NCBI RefSeq assembly: GCF_011038785.1
Contig: NZ_JAAKDT010000004.1
Span: 1-64,000 of the forward strand
Source: Parabacteroides sp. ZJ-118
Lineage (GTDB): Bacteria; Bacteroidota; Bacteroidia; Bacteroidales; Tannerellaceae
Length of the DNA stretch: 64,000 nucleotides
Reading direction: 5' to 3'
Shown: piece by piece, positions 7,378-16,975 of the stretch
How positions within the stretch are numbered: position 1 is the stretch's first letter
Layout: the number at the start of each line of letters is the position of its first letter
Notes under the pieces: model-generated
The model's database searches: none
What the model was told of the DNA's origin: nothing
Seen by the model: only the letters and a program-made list of their open reading frames with translations
Program-made: the position numbers and the translations under genes

Positions 7378-8447
7378 TCCGAACGTATCTCCCTCTTGGT
7401 GTCCGCTTCAATCAGTCCGAGGTCTTCGCGGATAAAGCGAAGGCGCATCAGTTGCTCTTTCATTCCCTCCACATCGAGGCGATGCGTATTGTGGCTGTGG
7501 TAATCCTCAATCCGGCTGACCGCTTCGTTGCCCTGCGTGAAGAACTTGTCATAGTTCAGGTCGCGAGTATCGCAAGGGATACGGAAGTAGTTACCCATGT
7601 CGATAGCCTTCGCCATCTCCTCGCGTGTCACGAGCGTTTCGTACAGCTTCTCACCATGGCGTGTGCCGATCACCTTGACCTCGGTTTCGCCATACTTCGG
7701 GTCCACCTTGGCATAGATTTCTTTCAGTGCCTGCGCAAGAGTGGCAAGCGTCGCTGCCGGAGCTTTCTGCACAAACAGATCGCCGTTATGACCATGCGTA
7801 AATGCGTAGACAACGAGGTCGACAGCATCGTCGAGCGTCATCATAAAGCGCGTCATCTCCGGGTCGGTGATCGTAATCGGCTGGCCGTTCATCATCTGGT
7901 CGACCCACAAGGGAATCACCGAACCGCGACTTGCCATCACATTGCCGTAGCGGGTACAGCAGATGGTGGTAGTTGCCCCCTCGCCCAACTCACGCCCTTT
8001 GGCAATGGCAATCTTCTCCATCAACGCCTTGGAAATACCCATAGCATTAATAGGATAGGCGGCCTTGTCGGTCGAGAGCACAACAACATTCTTCACACCA
8101 TGCTCAATGGCTGAAAGCAGCACATTGTTAGTTCCCTCCACATTGGTGCGAGTGGCCTCCATCGGAAAAAACTCGCACGACGGCACCTGCTTCAATGCCG
8201 CAGCCGAGAAGACATAATCCACGCCGCGCATGGCGATGTCGACCGACTCCTTGTTGCGCACGTTGCCGATATAATACTTCACCTTCGGATTTTGCAGCTT
8301 GTGCCGCATATCGTCCTGCTTCTTTTCATCGCGACTGAAAATGCGGATCTCACGGATATCGCTGTCAAGAAACCGCCGCAACACGGCATTGCCGAACGAT
8401 CCGGTTCCGCCGGTTATCAAAAGAGTTTTATCTTTGAATACTGACAT
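7374..8447 (-). CDS. capE: UDP-GlcNAc 5-inverting 4,6-dehydratase, CapE/WbjB type
   Basis: A 357-residue soluble extended SDR that starts the UDP-L-FucNAc route from UDP-GlcNAc. Motifs: ITGGTGSFGNAVLRRF (NAD(P) binding), SAAALKQVPSCEFFP and STDKAAYPINAMGISKALME. The usual YxxxK of SDRs appears as M-x3-K, a substitution known for CapE/WbjB. The C-terminus RIEDYHSHNTHRLDV is typical. The gene lies 14 bp after the upstream glycosyltransferase start region and its stop overlaps the ATG of a broken capF copy, so the pathway now depends on the capF at 3023-4267 about 3.1 kb downstream. Subfamily call is strong. Confidence 0.92.
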   Translation of the reverse strand: MSVFKDKTLLITGGTGSFGNAVLRRFLDSDIREIRIFSRDEKKQDDMRHKLQNPKVKYYIGNVRNKESVDIAMRGVDYVFSAAALKQVPSCEFFPMEATRTNVEGTNNVLLSAIEHGVKNVVVLSTDKAAYPINAMGISKALMEKIAIAKGRELGEGATTTICCTRYGNVMASRGSVIPLWVDQMMNGQPITITDPEMTRFMMTLDDAVDLVVYAFTHGHNGDLFVQKAPAATLATLAQALKEIYAKVDPKYGETEVKVIGTRHGEKLYETLVTREEMAKAIDMGNYFRIPCDTRDLNYDKFFTQGNEAVSRIEDYHSHNTHRLDVEGMKEQLMRLRFIREDLGLIEADTKREIRSE

Positions 8448-8461
8448 ATTATGTTGTTATA

Positions 8462-9628
8462 TTATTTCGAAAGTAAGGATTCATACAAATCGACATATTT
8501 ACCGAATTGGATATCTTTATTAAAGCACTGTTCTGCTCGCTTACGACAAGTGTCCGAGCTAAAGTTGCCGGGATTATTCAATATCTTCATTATCGCTTTA
8601 GCAAGAGCCTTCACATTCCCTTTCTCAACGACAATTCCGGTATGTTCATCAACCGCCTCGGGGCTACCTCCGGTACGATAAGTAGCCACAGGCGTTCCGC
8701 AAGCAAGGGCTTCAAGATTAGTCGTGGGAAAGTTGTCAGCATACGTCGGATTTACAAACACTGCTGCTTCACTGTAGTGCTTAACCAACTCATCAATATT
8801 TTGGGTACGCTTTATTCCGACAATGCCTTTGGGTAATTTCTCCAATTGTCCATCATTCAAACCTATTAGCTTAATTTCAATGTCTTGCGGAAGCAATTGT
8901 CTTAACTTAACCATATCAGGCAAGCCCTTGCGAGGAGACCATGGAAGCGCCACTCCCAAAACGACTTTCTTTTTCTTGTATTTAGGCTCGAACTTCGTGG
9001 TATCTATACCGTTGTGTATCATCCGTATCGAGCAGTTCTTCATAGACTGTTTTACGAAGTTTCCAAGCCAATTAGATACTGGCACAATAGTAAGTCTTTC
9101 ATGAATCCGTGAAAACAAATCCTTTCTGAGAATGAAATTAGCTCTGCTTCTATCTGCGAATGTTTTTTGTGGGCATCTATTACACTTGGTTTGCCATTGA
9201 TTACAATTCACATCATCAAAGTAAGCGCAACCACCGGTAAACGCCCAACAATCGTGAAAAGTCCATACAACAGATGTTTCAATCGTTGCGAGATATTGAA
9301 ACAACAATGGATAGTTGAGCCAATGGTCATGAATGTTATGTAGATGAATAATATCCGGCTTGTAACTGTCAATCCACTTAATCAGACGCTTGGTCGGTCT
9401 TTTGCTACCCAATCCTTCACGGTCAAAAAGCCGATGTTGCGCATAATGCGCATATACATCGAAACGATTACCGACCTTAACAAGTTGCGACTGCGAAGGA
9501 TTCATTTCTCGACCGTAAGCAATCGCCGATTCCCAACCACGAGCCATCGCCGCCTGACCTATTCCCTCGGCAATCCGACCTGTCGATCCCCAGTTCGCTG
9601 TCACATTCAGTTGAAGTAATCTTGGCAT
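8462..9628 (-). CDS. Family 4 glycosyltransferase (tandem paralogue 1)
   Basis: 388 residues from the ATG for MPRLLQLNVTANWGSTGRIA; fifteen codons of in-frame upstream sequence are ignored. GT-B fold with a Cys-rich N-terminal domain (VNCNQWQTKCNRCPQ) and C-terminal donor-binding region FPTTNLEALACGTPVATYRT with GGSPEAV, typical of GT4. It should transfer a sugar to the capsule repeat unit on undecaprenyl phosphate. The first 150 or so residues are nearly identical to the neighbour at 9695-10933, while the donor half differs, suggesting a shared acceptor and a different donor or linkage. The sugar is unknown. Confidence 0.85.
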   Translation of the reverse strand: MPRLLQLNVTANWGSTGRIAEGIGQAAMARGWESAIAYGREMNPSQSQLVKVGNRFDVYAHYAQHRLFDREGLGSKRPTKRLIKWIDSYKPDIIHLHNIHDHWLNYPLLFQYLATIETSVVWTFHDCWAFTGGCAYFDDVNCNQWQTKCNRCPQKTFADRSRANFILRKDLFSRIHERLTIVPVSNWLGNFVKQSMKNCSIRMIHNGIDTTKFEPKYKKKKVVLGVALPWSPRKGLPDMVKLRQLLPQDIEIKLIGLNDGQLEKLPKGIVGIKRTQNIDELVKHYSEAAVFVNPTYADNFPTTNLEALACGTPVATYRTGGSPEAVDEHTGIVVEKGNVKALAKAIMKILNNPGNFSSDTCRKRAEQCFNKDIQFGKYVDLYESLLSK

Positions 9629-9694
9629 TACGCACACCTCCTTTCTTTTGCGAAGAAGAGATGCGAGTAACACTTTAAGTTATAATAACTTAGA

Positions 9695-10933
9695 CTAGTG
9701 CCGCAATGGGGGGGGGGTAATTATTTGATTGTCAACGCTTAACAATTCAGAATACAGATCAACGTATTTATCGTATTGAATATCCTTATTGAAAAACTGT
9801 TCAGCACGCTTGCGACAGACTCCCGAATCAAAACAAATTTTACTTTCAGCCAATGAAAACAATGCTTTAGACAATTCGTCAATGTCTCCTGGTCTTACGG
9901 GTATCCCAACTTTTGGAGAAAGCAATTCTTTAATAGCTGTGTCAGCATAGCCAATTGATGGAGTGCCACAAGCCAAACCTTCAACTAAAGTCAACCCAAA
10001 TGTTTCTGCTTTTGACAGGCATAAAACAGCATCAGCCCGACTATACAATGTGGCAAGTTCGCCAACACTATTGGTGCGAGGTATACCAATTATTCTCGGA
10101 GGAAGTGATTTTATCTGTCTTGGAGAAAGTCCCACAAGTATAATTACAAATTTTTCAGGCAATCTTTGACAAAGAGCCACGTAATCGTTTAATCCTTTCC
10201 TTTCCGTCCAGACATTTGAAACCCCTATCAAAACGCACTTTCCCTCAAGTGTAAACTTTTGATTTATCTCGTCAACTGCTCGTGGATAGAATACTGAAGT
10301 GTCGATACCGTTGTATATTACCCGATGATCCAAATCTTTAAATATCGATTTGGCGACAAGCGAATCAAGCCAATGCGATACCGAAACTATTGTAAGATTC
10401 TGCGATAGGTCTCGAAGCAGTCTTTTTTTTAGCTGGAAGTTATTATGTGTGTTGTCGATTAAAGCTCGTGGAATCTTGCACTCCCTACCACATTCGGTTT
10501 GCCATTTACTGCAATTCACATCATTAAAGTGAGCACATCCGCCGGTAAATGCCCAACAATCATGAAAAGTCCAAACTATCGGCGTGTCGATCGTCGACAG
10601 ATATTGAAATAGTATTGGATAGTTGAGCCAATGGTCATGAATATTATGTAGATGAATAATATCCGGACAGTAGCTATCAATCCACTTTATCAAGCGCTTG
10701 GTCGGTCTTTTGCTACCCAATCCCTCACGGTCAAAAAGGCGATGTTGAGCATAATGCGCATAAACATCGTATTTATTACCGACCTTAACAAGCTGCGACT
10801 GCGAAGGATTCATATTCCGACCGTAAGCAATCGTCGACTCCCATCCGCGAGCCATAGCCGCCTGACCGATACCTTCGGCAATCTTTCCTGTTGATCCCCA
10901 GTTGGCGGTTACGTTTAGTTGCAAGAACTTCAT
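9695..10933 (-). CDS. Family 4 glycosyltransferase (tandem paralogue 2)
   Basis: 412 residues starting MKFLQLNVTANWGSTGKIAE. The N-terminal half (ending near WTFHDCWAFTGGCAHFNDVN) repeats that of the downstream paralogue almost word for word; the C-terminal half has its own donor site, LSKAETFGLTLVEGLACGTPSIG. After the conserved ending DLYSELLS it carries a short tail, DNQIITPPPLRH, encoded partly by a run of ten C on the coding strand. Slippage there would only change this tail. Role: sugar transfer in capsule repeat-unit assembly; substrate not predictable. Confidence 0.85.
   Translation of the reverse strand: MKFLQLNVTANWGSTGKIAEGIGQAAMARGWESTIAYGRNMNPSQSQLVKVGNKYDVYAHYAQHRLFDREGLGSKRPTKRLIKWIDSYCPDIIHLHNIHDHWLNYPILFQYLSTIDTPIVWTFHDCWAFTGGCAHFNDVNCSKWQTECGRECKIPRALIDNTHNNFQLKKRLLRDLSQNLTIVSVSHWLDSLVAKSIFKDLDHRVIYNGIDTSVFYPRAVDEINQKFTLEGKCVLIGVSNVWTERKGLNDYVALCQRLPEKFVIILVGLSPRQIKSLPPRIIGIPRTNSVGELATLYSRADAVLCLSKAETFGLTLVEGLACGTPSIGYADTAIKELLSPKVGIPVRPGDIDELSKALFSLAESKICFDSGVCRKRAEQFFNKDIQYDKYVDLYSELLSVDNQIITPPPLRH
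9708..9717. repeat. Homopolymer of ten G (C on the coding strand)
   Basis: Uninterrupted run of ten G on the plus strand at the 3' end of the glycosyltransferase at 9695-10933, encoding TPPP near its C-terminus. It is the longest G/C homopolymer noticed in the window and could vary by slipped-strand mispairing or be a sequencing weak spot. Confidence 0.9.
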
Positions 10934-11036
10934 TGCAGTACATATTTCTTTGATGTATTTGAGAATAGCATCAATGTCATAATAAAGAAAAGAAAAAAAT
11001 TTGCGTGAAGAAAAACACGATATATCTATCCATTTA

Positions 11037-12278
11037 CTAAGCTAATCTTGAATTTAGAAAATTCAGTAACCTGCCAATCTGGTGTTCGGCAGTTTTATGC
11101 TGGTAGATAAAAGTTCGAGCATGTTCCGCCATCAAGGATCTATCTTCATCAGGTAATGAAAGTACTTCCTGCAATCTATCAGCCAAGCCACATATTGTAA
11201 GATCATTAACTGTATAGAAATAATCATAATATTCACACGGAATCCCTTCTAACTTATACCCAAGCATAGGAGTACCCGAAGAAAGATATTCTATTGTTTT
11301 TGAAGGAAAAGAAAAACGGGTGATAGCCTCTGTCGGCTTACGTGGATTAACCAACAGCGTAGCCTCCTTCTGTAAAAGCAAAAAATCACTTCGCAAAATC
11401 ATTCCTCTATAATCTATCCGATTATCCTTTTGGGCACACTCTTTTATATAAGTCTCGCAAAAACCAGAACCACATATAACCAATCGATAATTTACATTCT
11501 TTAGTAGCATGAAAGCATCAACAAGGTCCTTAATACCTGAAAATTCCTCTAATGTACCGCCATAAAGAATCTGCTTCAATTTTTCTTCCTTCTGTCTATT
11601 CTCTACAAAAGATAATTCATGTTGACCATAAATACCTTCAATTACAATATTATTTCCTATTGCCTCCGGAATCTTTTCTTCCATCGCCTTTGAAAGCAAC
11701 ACAAAATAATCAATATTCTTATATAATTTCTTTTGCCTTCTTTTTTCTATTACTATTTGAATGTGTTTTAAAAAGAATCTGTTTGAATTAAAATTCATCG
11801 CATCATCAATCAAATCTGTAATGACACAACAGATATGCAAATTAGGATACACACATTTCAATTGAACCAAAGGCTCAACAAACATGGCAGCAGACGTATA
11901 GACCAAAGCGACTAAAGGTTCATTGGTAGTACAATTCACTCCTGCAATCCATTTCTTTACATATTTCTTCAACCGTTTTTGTATATTCCATTCCTTATAA
12001 ACAGGCAGTGCTGAGTATTTCAAAGATAAACCATAAGATTTATCTTCATATACAACATCTGACTCCGGCACAATACATTTCTTAAAATGAAAAGGAAATG
12101 TCCCCAAAGCAGGAAAAGATACCACGCTAAAATCCGTATCATTTTTAATTAGCCCCTCTAAAATAGCCCATTGAAAAGCATCCACTTGGTTCAACAACGA
12201 TGCACCATGAGCACAATTATCAGCAAAATACGCCTTAGAAACAGATGAATATAATGACGAAATAAATAAAATTCTCAT
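11037..12278 (-). CDS. Family 4 glycosyltransferase
   Basis: A 413-residue GT-B enzyme beginning MRILFISSLYSSVSKAYFAD, with the donor-side signature TRFSFPSKTIEYLSSGTPML near residue 330 and the linker LKQILYGGTLEEFSGIKDLV typical of GT4 members acting on surface polysaccharide. It lies within the AT-rich capsule segment in the same direction as its neighbours, 18 bp from the EpsG-type gene, so the two are probably in one transcript. The sugar specificity cannot be read from sequence. Confidence 0.82.
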   Translation of the reverse strand: MRILFISSLYSSVSKAYFADNCAHGASLLNQVDAFQWAILEGLIKNDTDFSVVSFPALGTFPFHFKKCIVPESDVVYEDKSYGLSLKYSALPVYKEWNIQKRLKKYVKKWIAGVNCTTNEPLVALVYTSAAMFVEPLVQLKCVYPNLHICCVITDLIDDAMNFNSNRFFLKHIQIVIEKRRQKKLYKNIDYFVLLSKAMEEKIPEAIGNNIVIEGIYGQHELSFVENRQKEEKLKQILYGGTLEEFSGIKDLVDAFMLLKNVNYRLVICGSGFCETYIKECAQKDNRIDYRGMILRSDFLLLQKEATLLVNPRKPTEAITRFSFPSKTIEYLSSGTPMLGYKLEGIPCEYYDYFYTVNDLTICGLADRLQEVLSLPDEDRSLMAEHARTFIYQHKTAEHQIGRLLNFLNSRLA

Positions 12279-12296
12279 AAAAACAGGAAAAACAGA

Positions 12297-13397
12297 TTAC
12301 ATCCACATTGGCGCGCTAAATATGGACTTATATTCAAACATTGAATCATACCATATTTCTGAATAAAAAAAAGTAAAAAACAAATAAAGAGTAAAAACTA
12401 TTGTAACAACAAGGAATACATTTATCCACCATTTTCCATACATTTTTTCAAACATAACAGGAAATGACAAAACACTTAAATAACTAAAATAATACCCCAC
12501 ACGACCTACGAGGGGAGCAACGGTTACAAAAGGGACAAACAAGATATAAAGAGAACTAAGTACTGCTATTACATACATACTATGTTCCACATATTTACCA
12601 GAGCGTAATGCTACAAAGAATATACCACAATAATACATAACTCCTAATCCGATAGAAGCGGTAACTGATTCTGTTTCCAAATAAGTTTCATAGCGTTCAA
12701 AATTACCAAATTCCAAAAACACAGGTAAAAATTCAGCAGCAATTAAAGAAGCTAACATGAAATAGAACAGGCTTCCCAAAACAGCTCCGAATATTGCTTT
12801 TTGTGAATACAAACTTGGAAGTAATCTGATAAAATAAATAGGTAACATTATTAATGCTGATGTATGGATAGTAGAAGCAAGAAAAATACAAGCTGAGTAC
12901 TTCCATCCATTACCATTAATAATATACTTTATAGCCATCACGACAATGCTCATTGATAAATATTGTCGCATCATAGAACAGCCTGTCAGCATAAATCCAC
13001 TATTAAATGTAAACAAAAATACCGCCAACCAATACCACTTGGGACTGACATATCTCTTTATCGCCTTATAAAGTATATAATATTCCAAACTGGTCAGAAC
13101 AAAAACCATTGCAAAAAAACCAAAATCTTTAAATAACATATTTAGAATTTTCCAACCAAATTCAGAATTTTCATCAGTAAATATATCTACAAAATAATCT
13201 TTAGAAAAATCATTTGTCAATGTGTTCTTATAAAACATCTTTAAATAAGCCGGATAGTCATTGCCCCAATCATACCTGATACCCATAAAAATAGTCAACA
13301 CAAAAAAAGACAGCTCCAATCCAATTTTAAAGAACTTATAACGAGCCAAATATGCCAAAAGGACAGCTATTAAACCAAAAAAGATTGTATAAGTCAT
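12297..13397 (-). CDS. EpsG-family polysaccharide polymerase (Wzy-type)
   Basis: A 366-residue integral membrane protein with about ten hydrophobic segments from the first residues (MTYTIFFGLIAVLLAYLA) to the C-terminus. The early motif FMGIRYDWGNDYPAY is the EpsG-family signature; such proteins polymerise repeat units at the periplasmic face in Wzx/Wzy-type pathways. The start overlaps the stop of the upstream glycosyltransferase by ATGA. It is very AT-rich, as is usual for wzy genes. With the flippase at 14632-15918 it makes a Wzx/Wzy-dependent assembly route likely. Confidence 0.87.
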   Translation of the reverse strand: MTYTIFFGLIAVLLAYLARYKFFKIGLELSFFVLTIFMGIRYDWGNDYPAYLKMFYKNTLTNDFSKDYFVDIFTDENSEFGWKILNMLFKDFGFFAMVFVLTSLEYYILYKAIKRYVSPKWYWLAVFLFTFNSGFMLTGCSMMRQYLSMSIVVMAIKYIINGNGWKYSACIFLASTIHTSALIMLPIYFIRLLPSLYSQKAIFGAVLGSLFYFMLASLIAAEFLPVFLEFGNFERYETYLETESVTASIGLGVMYYCGIFFVALRSGKYVEHSMYVIAVLSSLYILFVPFVTVAPLVGRVGYYFSYLSVLSFPVMFEKMYGKWWINVFLVVTIVFTLYLFFTFFYSEIWYDSMFEYKSIFSAPMWM

Positions 13398-14635
13398 CAG
13401 CCTACGATCTTTCTATAAATTTCGATTGTCCGTACTGCATTCTCAATGGGTTCATGTCTTCTATGCGCTATTTCACCTCCACCACTACCCGTATATTCAC
13501 TGCGACTAAAAAAATCACATATCAATTTAGCCAACATTTCCACTTCCTCAAACCGATACATTCCTCCTCGTTCATATCCATTCATCATGCCCGGTATTCC
13601 TCCTACATACGAAGCTATGCAAGGCACTCCCATTATCTGAGCCTCGCCGAGTGAATTTGGACTATTCTCAATGGCTGACGGGCAGACAAACAGGTTAGCC
13701 CGTAAGTATGCGCTGCACATATCCTCCTCCGAAAGCATCCCGGTGAAAGTTATATGAGGTCTAAGACCGAGCTTGTTGATTAGATGAAGCAGATACTTCC
13801 CATATCCGGTTATGCGCCACCATGGCTTCGCCGTAGGGTCGTCTCCTGCTACATATATTTTTGTGTCAGGATACTCTCGTAATACCAAAGGCATTGCCTC
13901 AAGCAATTTATGCAGTCCCTTTATCGGATAGCTCGCCTGCGAAACAAATATCGTATGCGGTTCACATTTATCGTATGACCATTTATGATTGTAGAATGAA
14001 TCGCGAAGCGTTTCGCCACAGTAATGGTATTGCGCATCCGGATTAATAGCCCATGCATGCGCCTTGTCCCAATCAGTACGTCCGATTATGTGCCCGACAC
14101 TTTGCAAAAGCCTGATTTCGTCTTGTCCCCGCTTTTCAAAGCTTTTCTGTCCTTTCAGCAAATTGTCGCATTTGACAATATCCCGAAATGTTAAACACTT
14201 CTTTACGCTCGTAGAATCAATACCTGCGGCATAATATCGCGCATAGCGCGATATTATGCCCTGTATTGATACTACAACACCGGATGATCCACAAGCATTG
14301 ACATAAGCCAATCCATGCGGATATTCAGAACCATGTATATGCACCACATCAGGTTTAAATTCTTCTTTGACAGTTTTCCAATAACTTTCAAGATGGGTAT
14401 TGTAGCTAATGTAAGATTTACCTCTGAGAGGAAGATTGTACCATGTTATTCCATTGACTTCCTGCCGAATAAAATCATTGCCACTATAGACGGTAGCGAC
14501 TGCAAATTCGTGCTTCGAACCGGCCGCTAATCGCTTCAAAGAAGAATACATCCACCCTCCTACCGCAGGAACCGGCATCTGCATGGCTTTGCAAATCGGG
14601 GGCAACATGATATTGGTAATCCACAATATTTTCAT
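13397..14635 (-). CDS. Family 4 glycosyltransferase
   Basis: 412 residues from the ATG for MKILWITNIMLPPICKAMQM; the frame is open further upstream but that part lies over the flippase gene. Signature donor region: CPSAIENSPNSLGEAQIMGV with PCIASYVGGIPGMM, and acceptor-side DVVHIHGSEYPHGLAY. Both ends overlap neighbours by ATGA (flippase upstream, EpsG-type downstream), a sign of tight translational coupling. Membrane-associated sugar transferase of the capsule pathway; donor unknown. Confidence 0.88.
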   Translation of the reverse strand: MKILWITNIMLPPICKAMQMPVPAVGGWMYSSLKRLAAGSKHEFAVATVYSGNDFIRQEVNGITWYNLPLRGKSYISYNTHLESYWKTVKEEFKPDVVHIHGSEYPHGLAYVNACGSSGVVVSIQGIISRYARYYAAGIDSTSVKKCLTFRDIVKCDNLLKGQKSFEKRGQDEIRLLQSVGHIIGRTDWDKAHAWAINPDAQYHYCGETLRDSFYNHKWSYDKCEPHTIFVSQASYPIKGLHKLLEAMPLVLREYPDTKIYVAGDDPTAKPWWRITGYGKYLLHLINKLGLRPHITFTGMLSEEDMCSAYLRANLFVCPSAIENSPNSLGEAQIMGVPCIASYVGGIPGMMNGYERGGMYRFEEVEMLAKLICDFFSRSEYTGSGGGEIAHRRHEPIENAVRTIEIYRKIVG

Positions 14636-15918
14636 GACATTTTGGCAATTTTCTGTCGTTCCTTTGGAGGCCGATGGGTAAATAAGAGCAATATGATGTT
14701 GACTATACCGAACACTATATAAGATATTACCGTCATCCAAGCACCACCGTAAAAGCTCCATTTGTCGACAAGCATCGGCAGACATGCCACTATGAAGAGA
14801 CTGCCGATAATCGAAGTGTAAAGATACAGCCGAGGCCGGTCGGTAACTATCGAATAATTGTTTATAAGATAATAGATGCCGCTCGTCACCGTACTCAGTG
14901 CTATGATACGCGCATAGGGCGTCGAAGCGAGGTATCGTCCGGCGGTGAGCAATGAGATTATATAGGGGGCCAAAGCTATAAACGCCGTTGCAATAAGGAT
15001 AAAGCAACATATTTCCAAAGCGCATATGCCGGCATAGCGGCGGTATTGGCCTTTGATGACAGTTTCGTATAAATCGGGCTGGAATGTGTTGCCGACAGCG
15101 GTAGAGAATGTGGTGAGGTACGCTGCTATAGATGCCCCGACTATATAATAACCATATTCAGAGGTTTCTCCCACCGATTCGAGGTATGTCGTTGTGAATC
15201 CGCTGGTAAAATATCCAAGCATTGCACTAAGAGCCAAAGGGAAACAAAATATTAAAACTTTGCGGACATCTGAAAAATTTGTCCGTACATGCCATGAATC
15301 CCGGAAGAAATACAGCATTGTGCAGAAAACTGAGGCATTGCACACCAATGGTCCAAGTAATTTGCCAAAGGCTCCCCATTTCAGCCAAACTACAAAGAGG
15401 AGCGTACATAGAATGTTCAGCAATCCATTGGCCGAGGACAACCAAAAATAAGCCTTGGCTTTTTTCTCCATGCGGTATTGAGCCAGCTGAAGGTTAAGAA
15501 GTCCTGTAAGGGGCAAAGCGAATACCATAAGCGCCAGATATGGCATTATGGGAAATGACAGGTCGATTGCGAAATAAGCCAGATAGATATACAGCAATAC
15601 GAAACATACTATCGAAACTGTACCTGAAAACCAGATGGTAGCCTTTGCAATGACGGCATACAACCGGCGGCGCTCTTCTTCATTGCGCCTGAAGTACTCT
15701 TTTATATAATAGTGAATCATATAAAAGATAATGACCGGACTTATGAGCGATGAAAAGGATACATAATACCCCGAAGTTGCGTAGTCTTCGGGACTCATGT
15801 TCTTAGCAACCCACGGATTTGAGACCAAACCCAACAGCATCGGAACTATCGATGCACCAAAATAGGTGGTCAGATTACGTCCGTATGCCAATACCTTACT
15901 CTTATATCCCATAAGCAT
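14632..15918 (-). CDS. Polysaccharide flippase (Wzx-like, MATE/MVF superfamily)
   Basis: A 428-residue membrane protein with about twelve to fourteen hydrophobic segments. The start MLMGYKSKVLAYGRNLTTYF leads into the first membrane span FGASIVPMLLGLVSNPWVA, characteristic of oligosaccharide flippases; an ATG two codons later is equally possible. It would move undecaprenyl-linked capsule repeat units across the inner membrane. It overlaps the downstream glycosyltransferase by four bases and follows the pyruvyl transferase by 31 bp. Confidence 0.88.
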   Translation of the reverse strand: MLMGYKSKVLAYGRNLTTYFGASIVPMLLGLVSNPWVAKNMSPEDYATSGYYVSFSSLISPVIIFYMIHYYIKEYFRRNEEERRRLYAVIAKATIWFSGTVSIVCFVLLYIYLAYFAIDLSFPIMPYLALMVFALPLTGLLNLQLAQYRMEKKAKAYFWLSSANGLLNILCTLLFVVWLKWGAFGKLLGPLVCNASVFCTMLYFFRDSWHVRTNFSDVRKVLIFCFPLALSAMLGYFTSGFTTTYLESVGETSEYGYYIVGASIAAYLTTFSTAVGNTFQPDLYETVIKGQYRRYAGICALEICCFILIATAFIALAPYIISLLTAGRYLASTPYARIIALSTVTSGIYYLINNYSIVTDRPRLYLYTSIIGSLFIVACLPMLVDKWSFYGGAWMTVISYIVFGIVNIILLLFTHRPPKERQKIAKMS

Positions 15919-15949
15919 AAATCGAAGTGCGGTATATTTAATGAATTGA

Positions 15950-16975
15950 TTACTGTTTTGAGACTTTAGCGATAAAGTCCGTACAACGTTTAATCATTTT
16001 TTTTGCAATTGGCTTGTAATCATATTTATTACAGAAATTAAAATCTAATCCAATTTTTGCATTAGTGATGTCGCACTTTATCGAATCGCCGTCGATTCTA
16101 ATTACATGAAACAACTCAACAAGTCCGTTCATGCGACAATTGTGAACAAGTCCTAAATTTTGGTTGTGGACAAAAAGAACCGGAGTGTTTAAGGCTAAGC
16201 ATGGCAAGGCGCAATGGATTCTACTGGTCACGACATATTTTGCCGTAGCATATTCTTTGAGCAAGCTATCTGCGTAATCAAATTTCTCTTTATCCGACTT
16301 GAATTTGTCATAAATTTCATGCTGTTTGTAGTGCGCCTGAACTAGTACTTCATCCTTAAATATTTTAGAATACGTCGTGTAGAAAGCGGCAAGCCTACTG
16401 CTTTGTAGCTGAATACCAAATTCAAGCATACTATTGGCTATCTGCTTCAAAATTCTTCTTTTGAATAAAAGATTCATGATACATTTTACCATGAATCTTG
16501 GGGTACGTGCAAGATGAGAATTTACATCCGTAAATATTATTTTTTCTTTATCCACATATTCACGTTTGTAGGTTTCGCCTAAAGTCAATGTTAAACATCC
16601 ACTGAAATATGCATTTACGCCATGCTTTTTTAAATTCTCAACTGTATAATAGTCTCGACAACCTATAGGTTCATGAGATTTAAGGTAATTAATACTTTCA
16701 AGCGAAAGCATACTCTTTTCTGCCAACTTATTGATGTGCAAGGCGACAAACAATGGATGAATTCTATTATGTGGCGGCCAGTTTTCCGGATTGTGCATAT
16801 ACCATCCATTTGCTATCAATGCGATGTCATCGCCAGGATTATCATTAAGGTGCTCTCTATTTAGATATGCATTAACTTGCGGTAGGAACTGTGCTGCCGC
16901 AATACTTTGGATATAATCTCCGATATTGAAGATTCCACTTTTGTTGTGTGGATAGACTAATAACCCGTATCTCAT
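15950..16975 (-). CDS. Polysaccharide pyruvyl transferase family protein
   Basis: 341 residues of the CsaB/PssM-like pyruvyl transferase family, which adds pyruvate ketals to sugars of surface polysaccharides using phosphoenolpyruvate. The N-terminal motif GIFNIGDYIQSIAAAQFLP and the C-terminal TSRIHCALPCLALNTPVLFV are the family hallmarks. The start overlaps the GT2-like gene stop by four bases. If active it would give the capsule a negative charge. Many family members are of unproven activity, so the reaction is inferred. Confidence 0.85.
   Translation of the reverse strand: MRYGLLVYPHNKSGIFNIGDYIQSIAAAQFLPQVNAYLNREHLNDNPGDDIALIANGWYMHNPENWPPHNRIHPLFVALHINKLAEKSMLSLESINYLKSHEPIGCRDYYTVENLKKHGVNAYFSGCLTLTLGETYKREYVDKEKIIFTDVNSHLARTPRFMVKCIMNLLFKRRILKQIANSMLEFGIQLQSSRLAAFYTTYSKIFKDEVLVQAHYKQHEIYDKFKSDKEKFDYADSLLKEYATAKYVVTSRIHCALPCLALNTPVLFVHNQNLGLVHNCRMNGLVELFHVIRIDGDSIKCDITNAKIGLDFNFCNKYDYKPIAKKMIKRCTDFIAKVSKQ

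Noticed and set aside
14636-15025. N-terminal extension of the glycosyltransferase frame at 13397-14635
   Set aside because: The extension lies over the flippase gene in another frame; MKILWITNIM at 14635 is the family-typical start.
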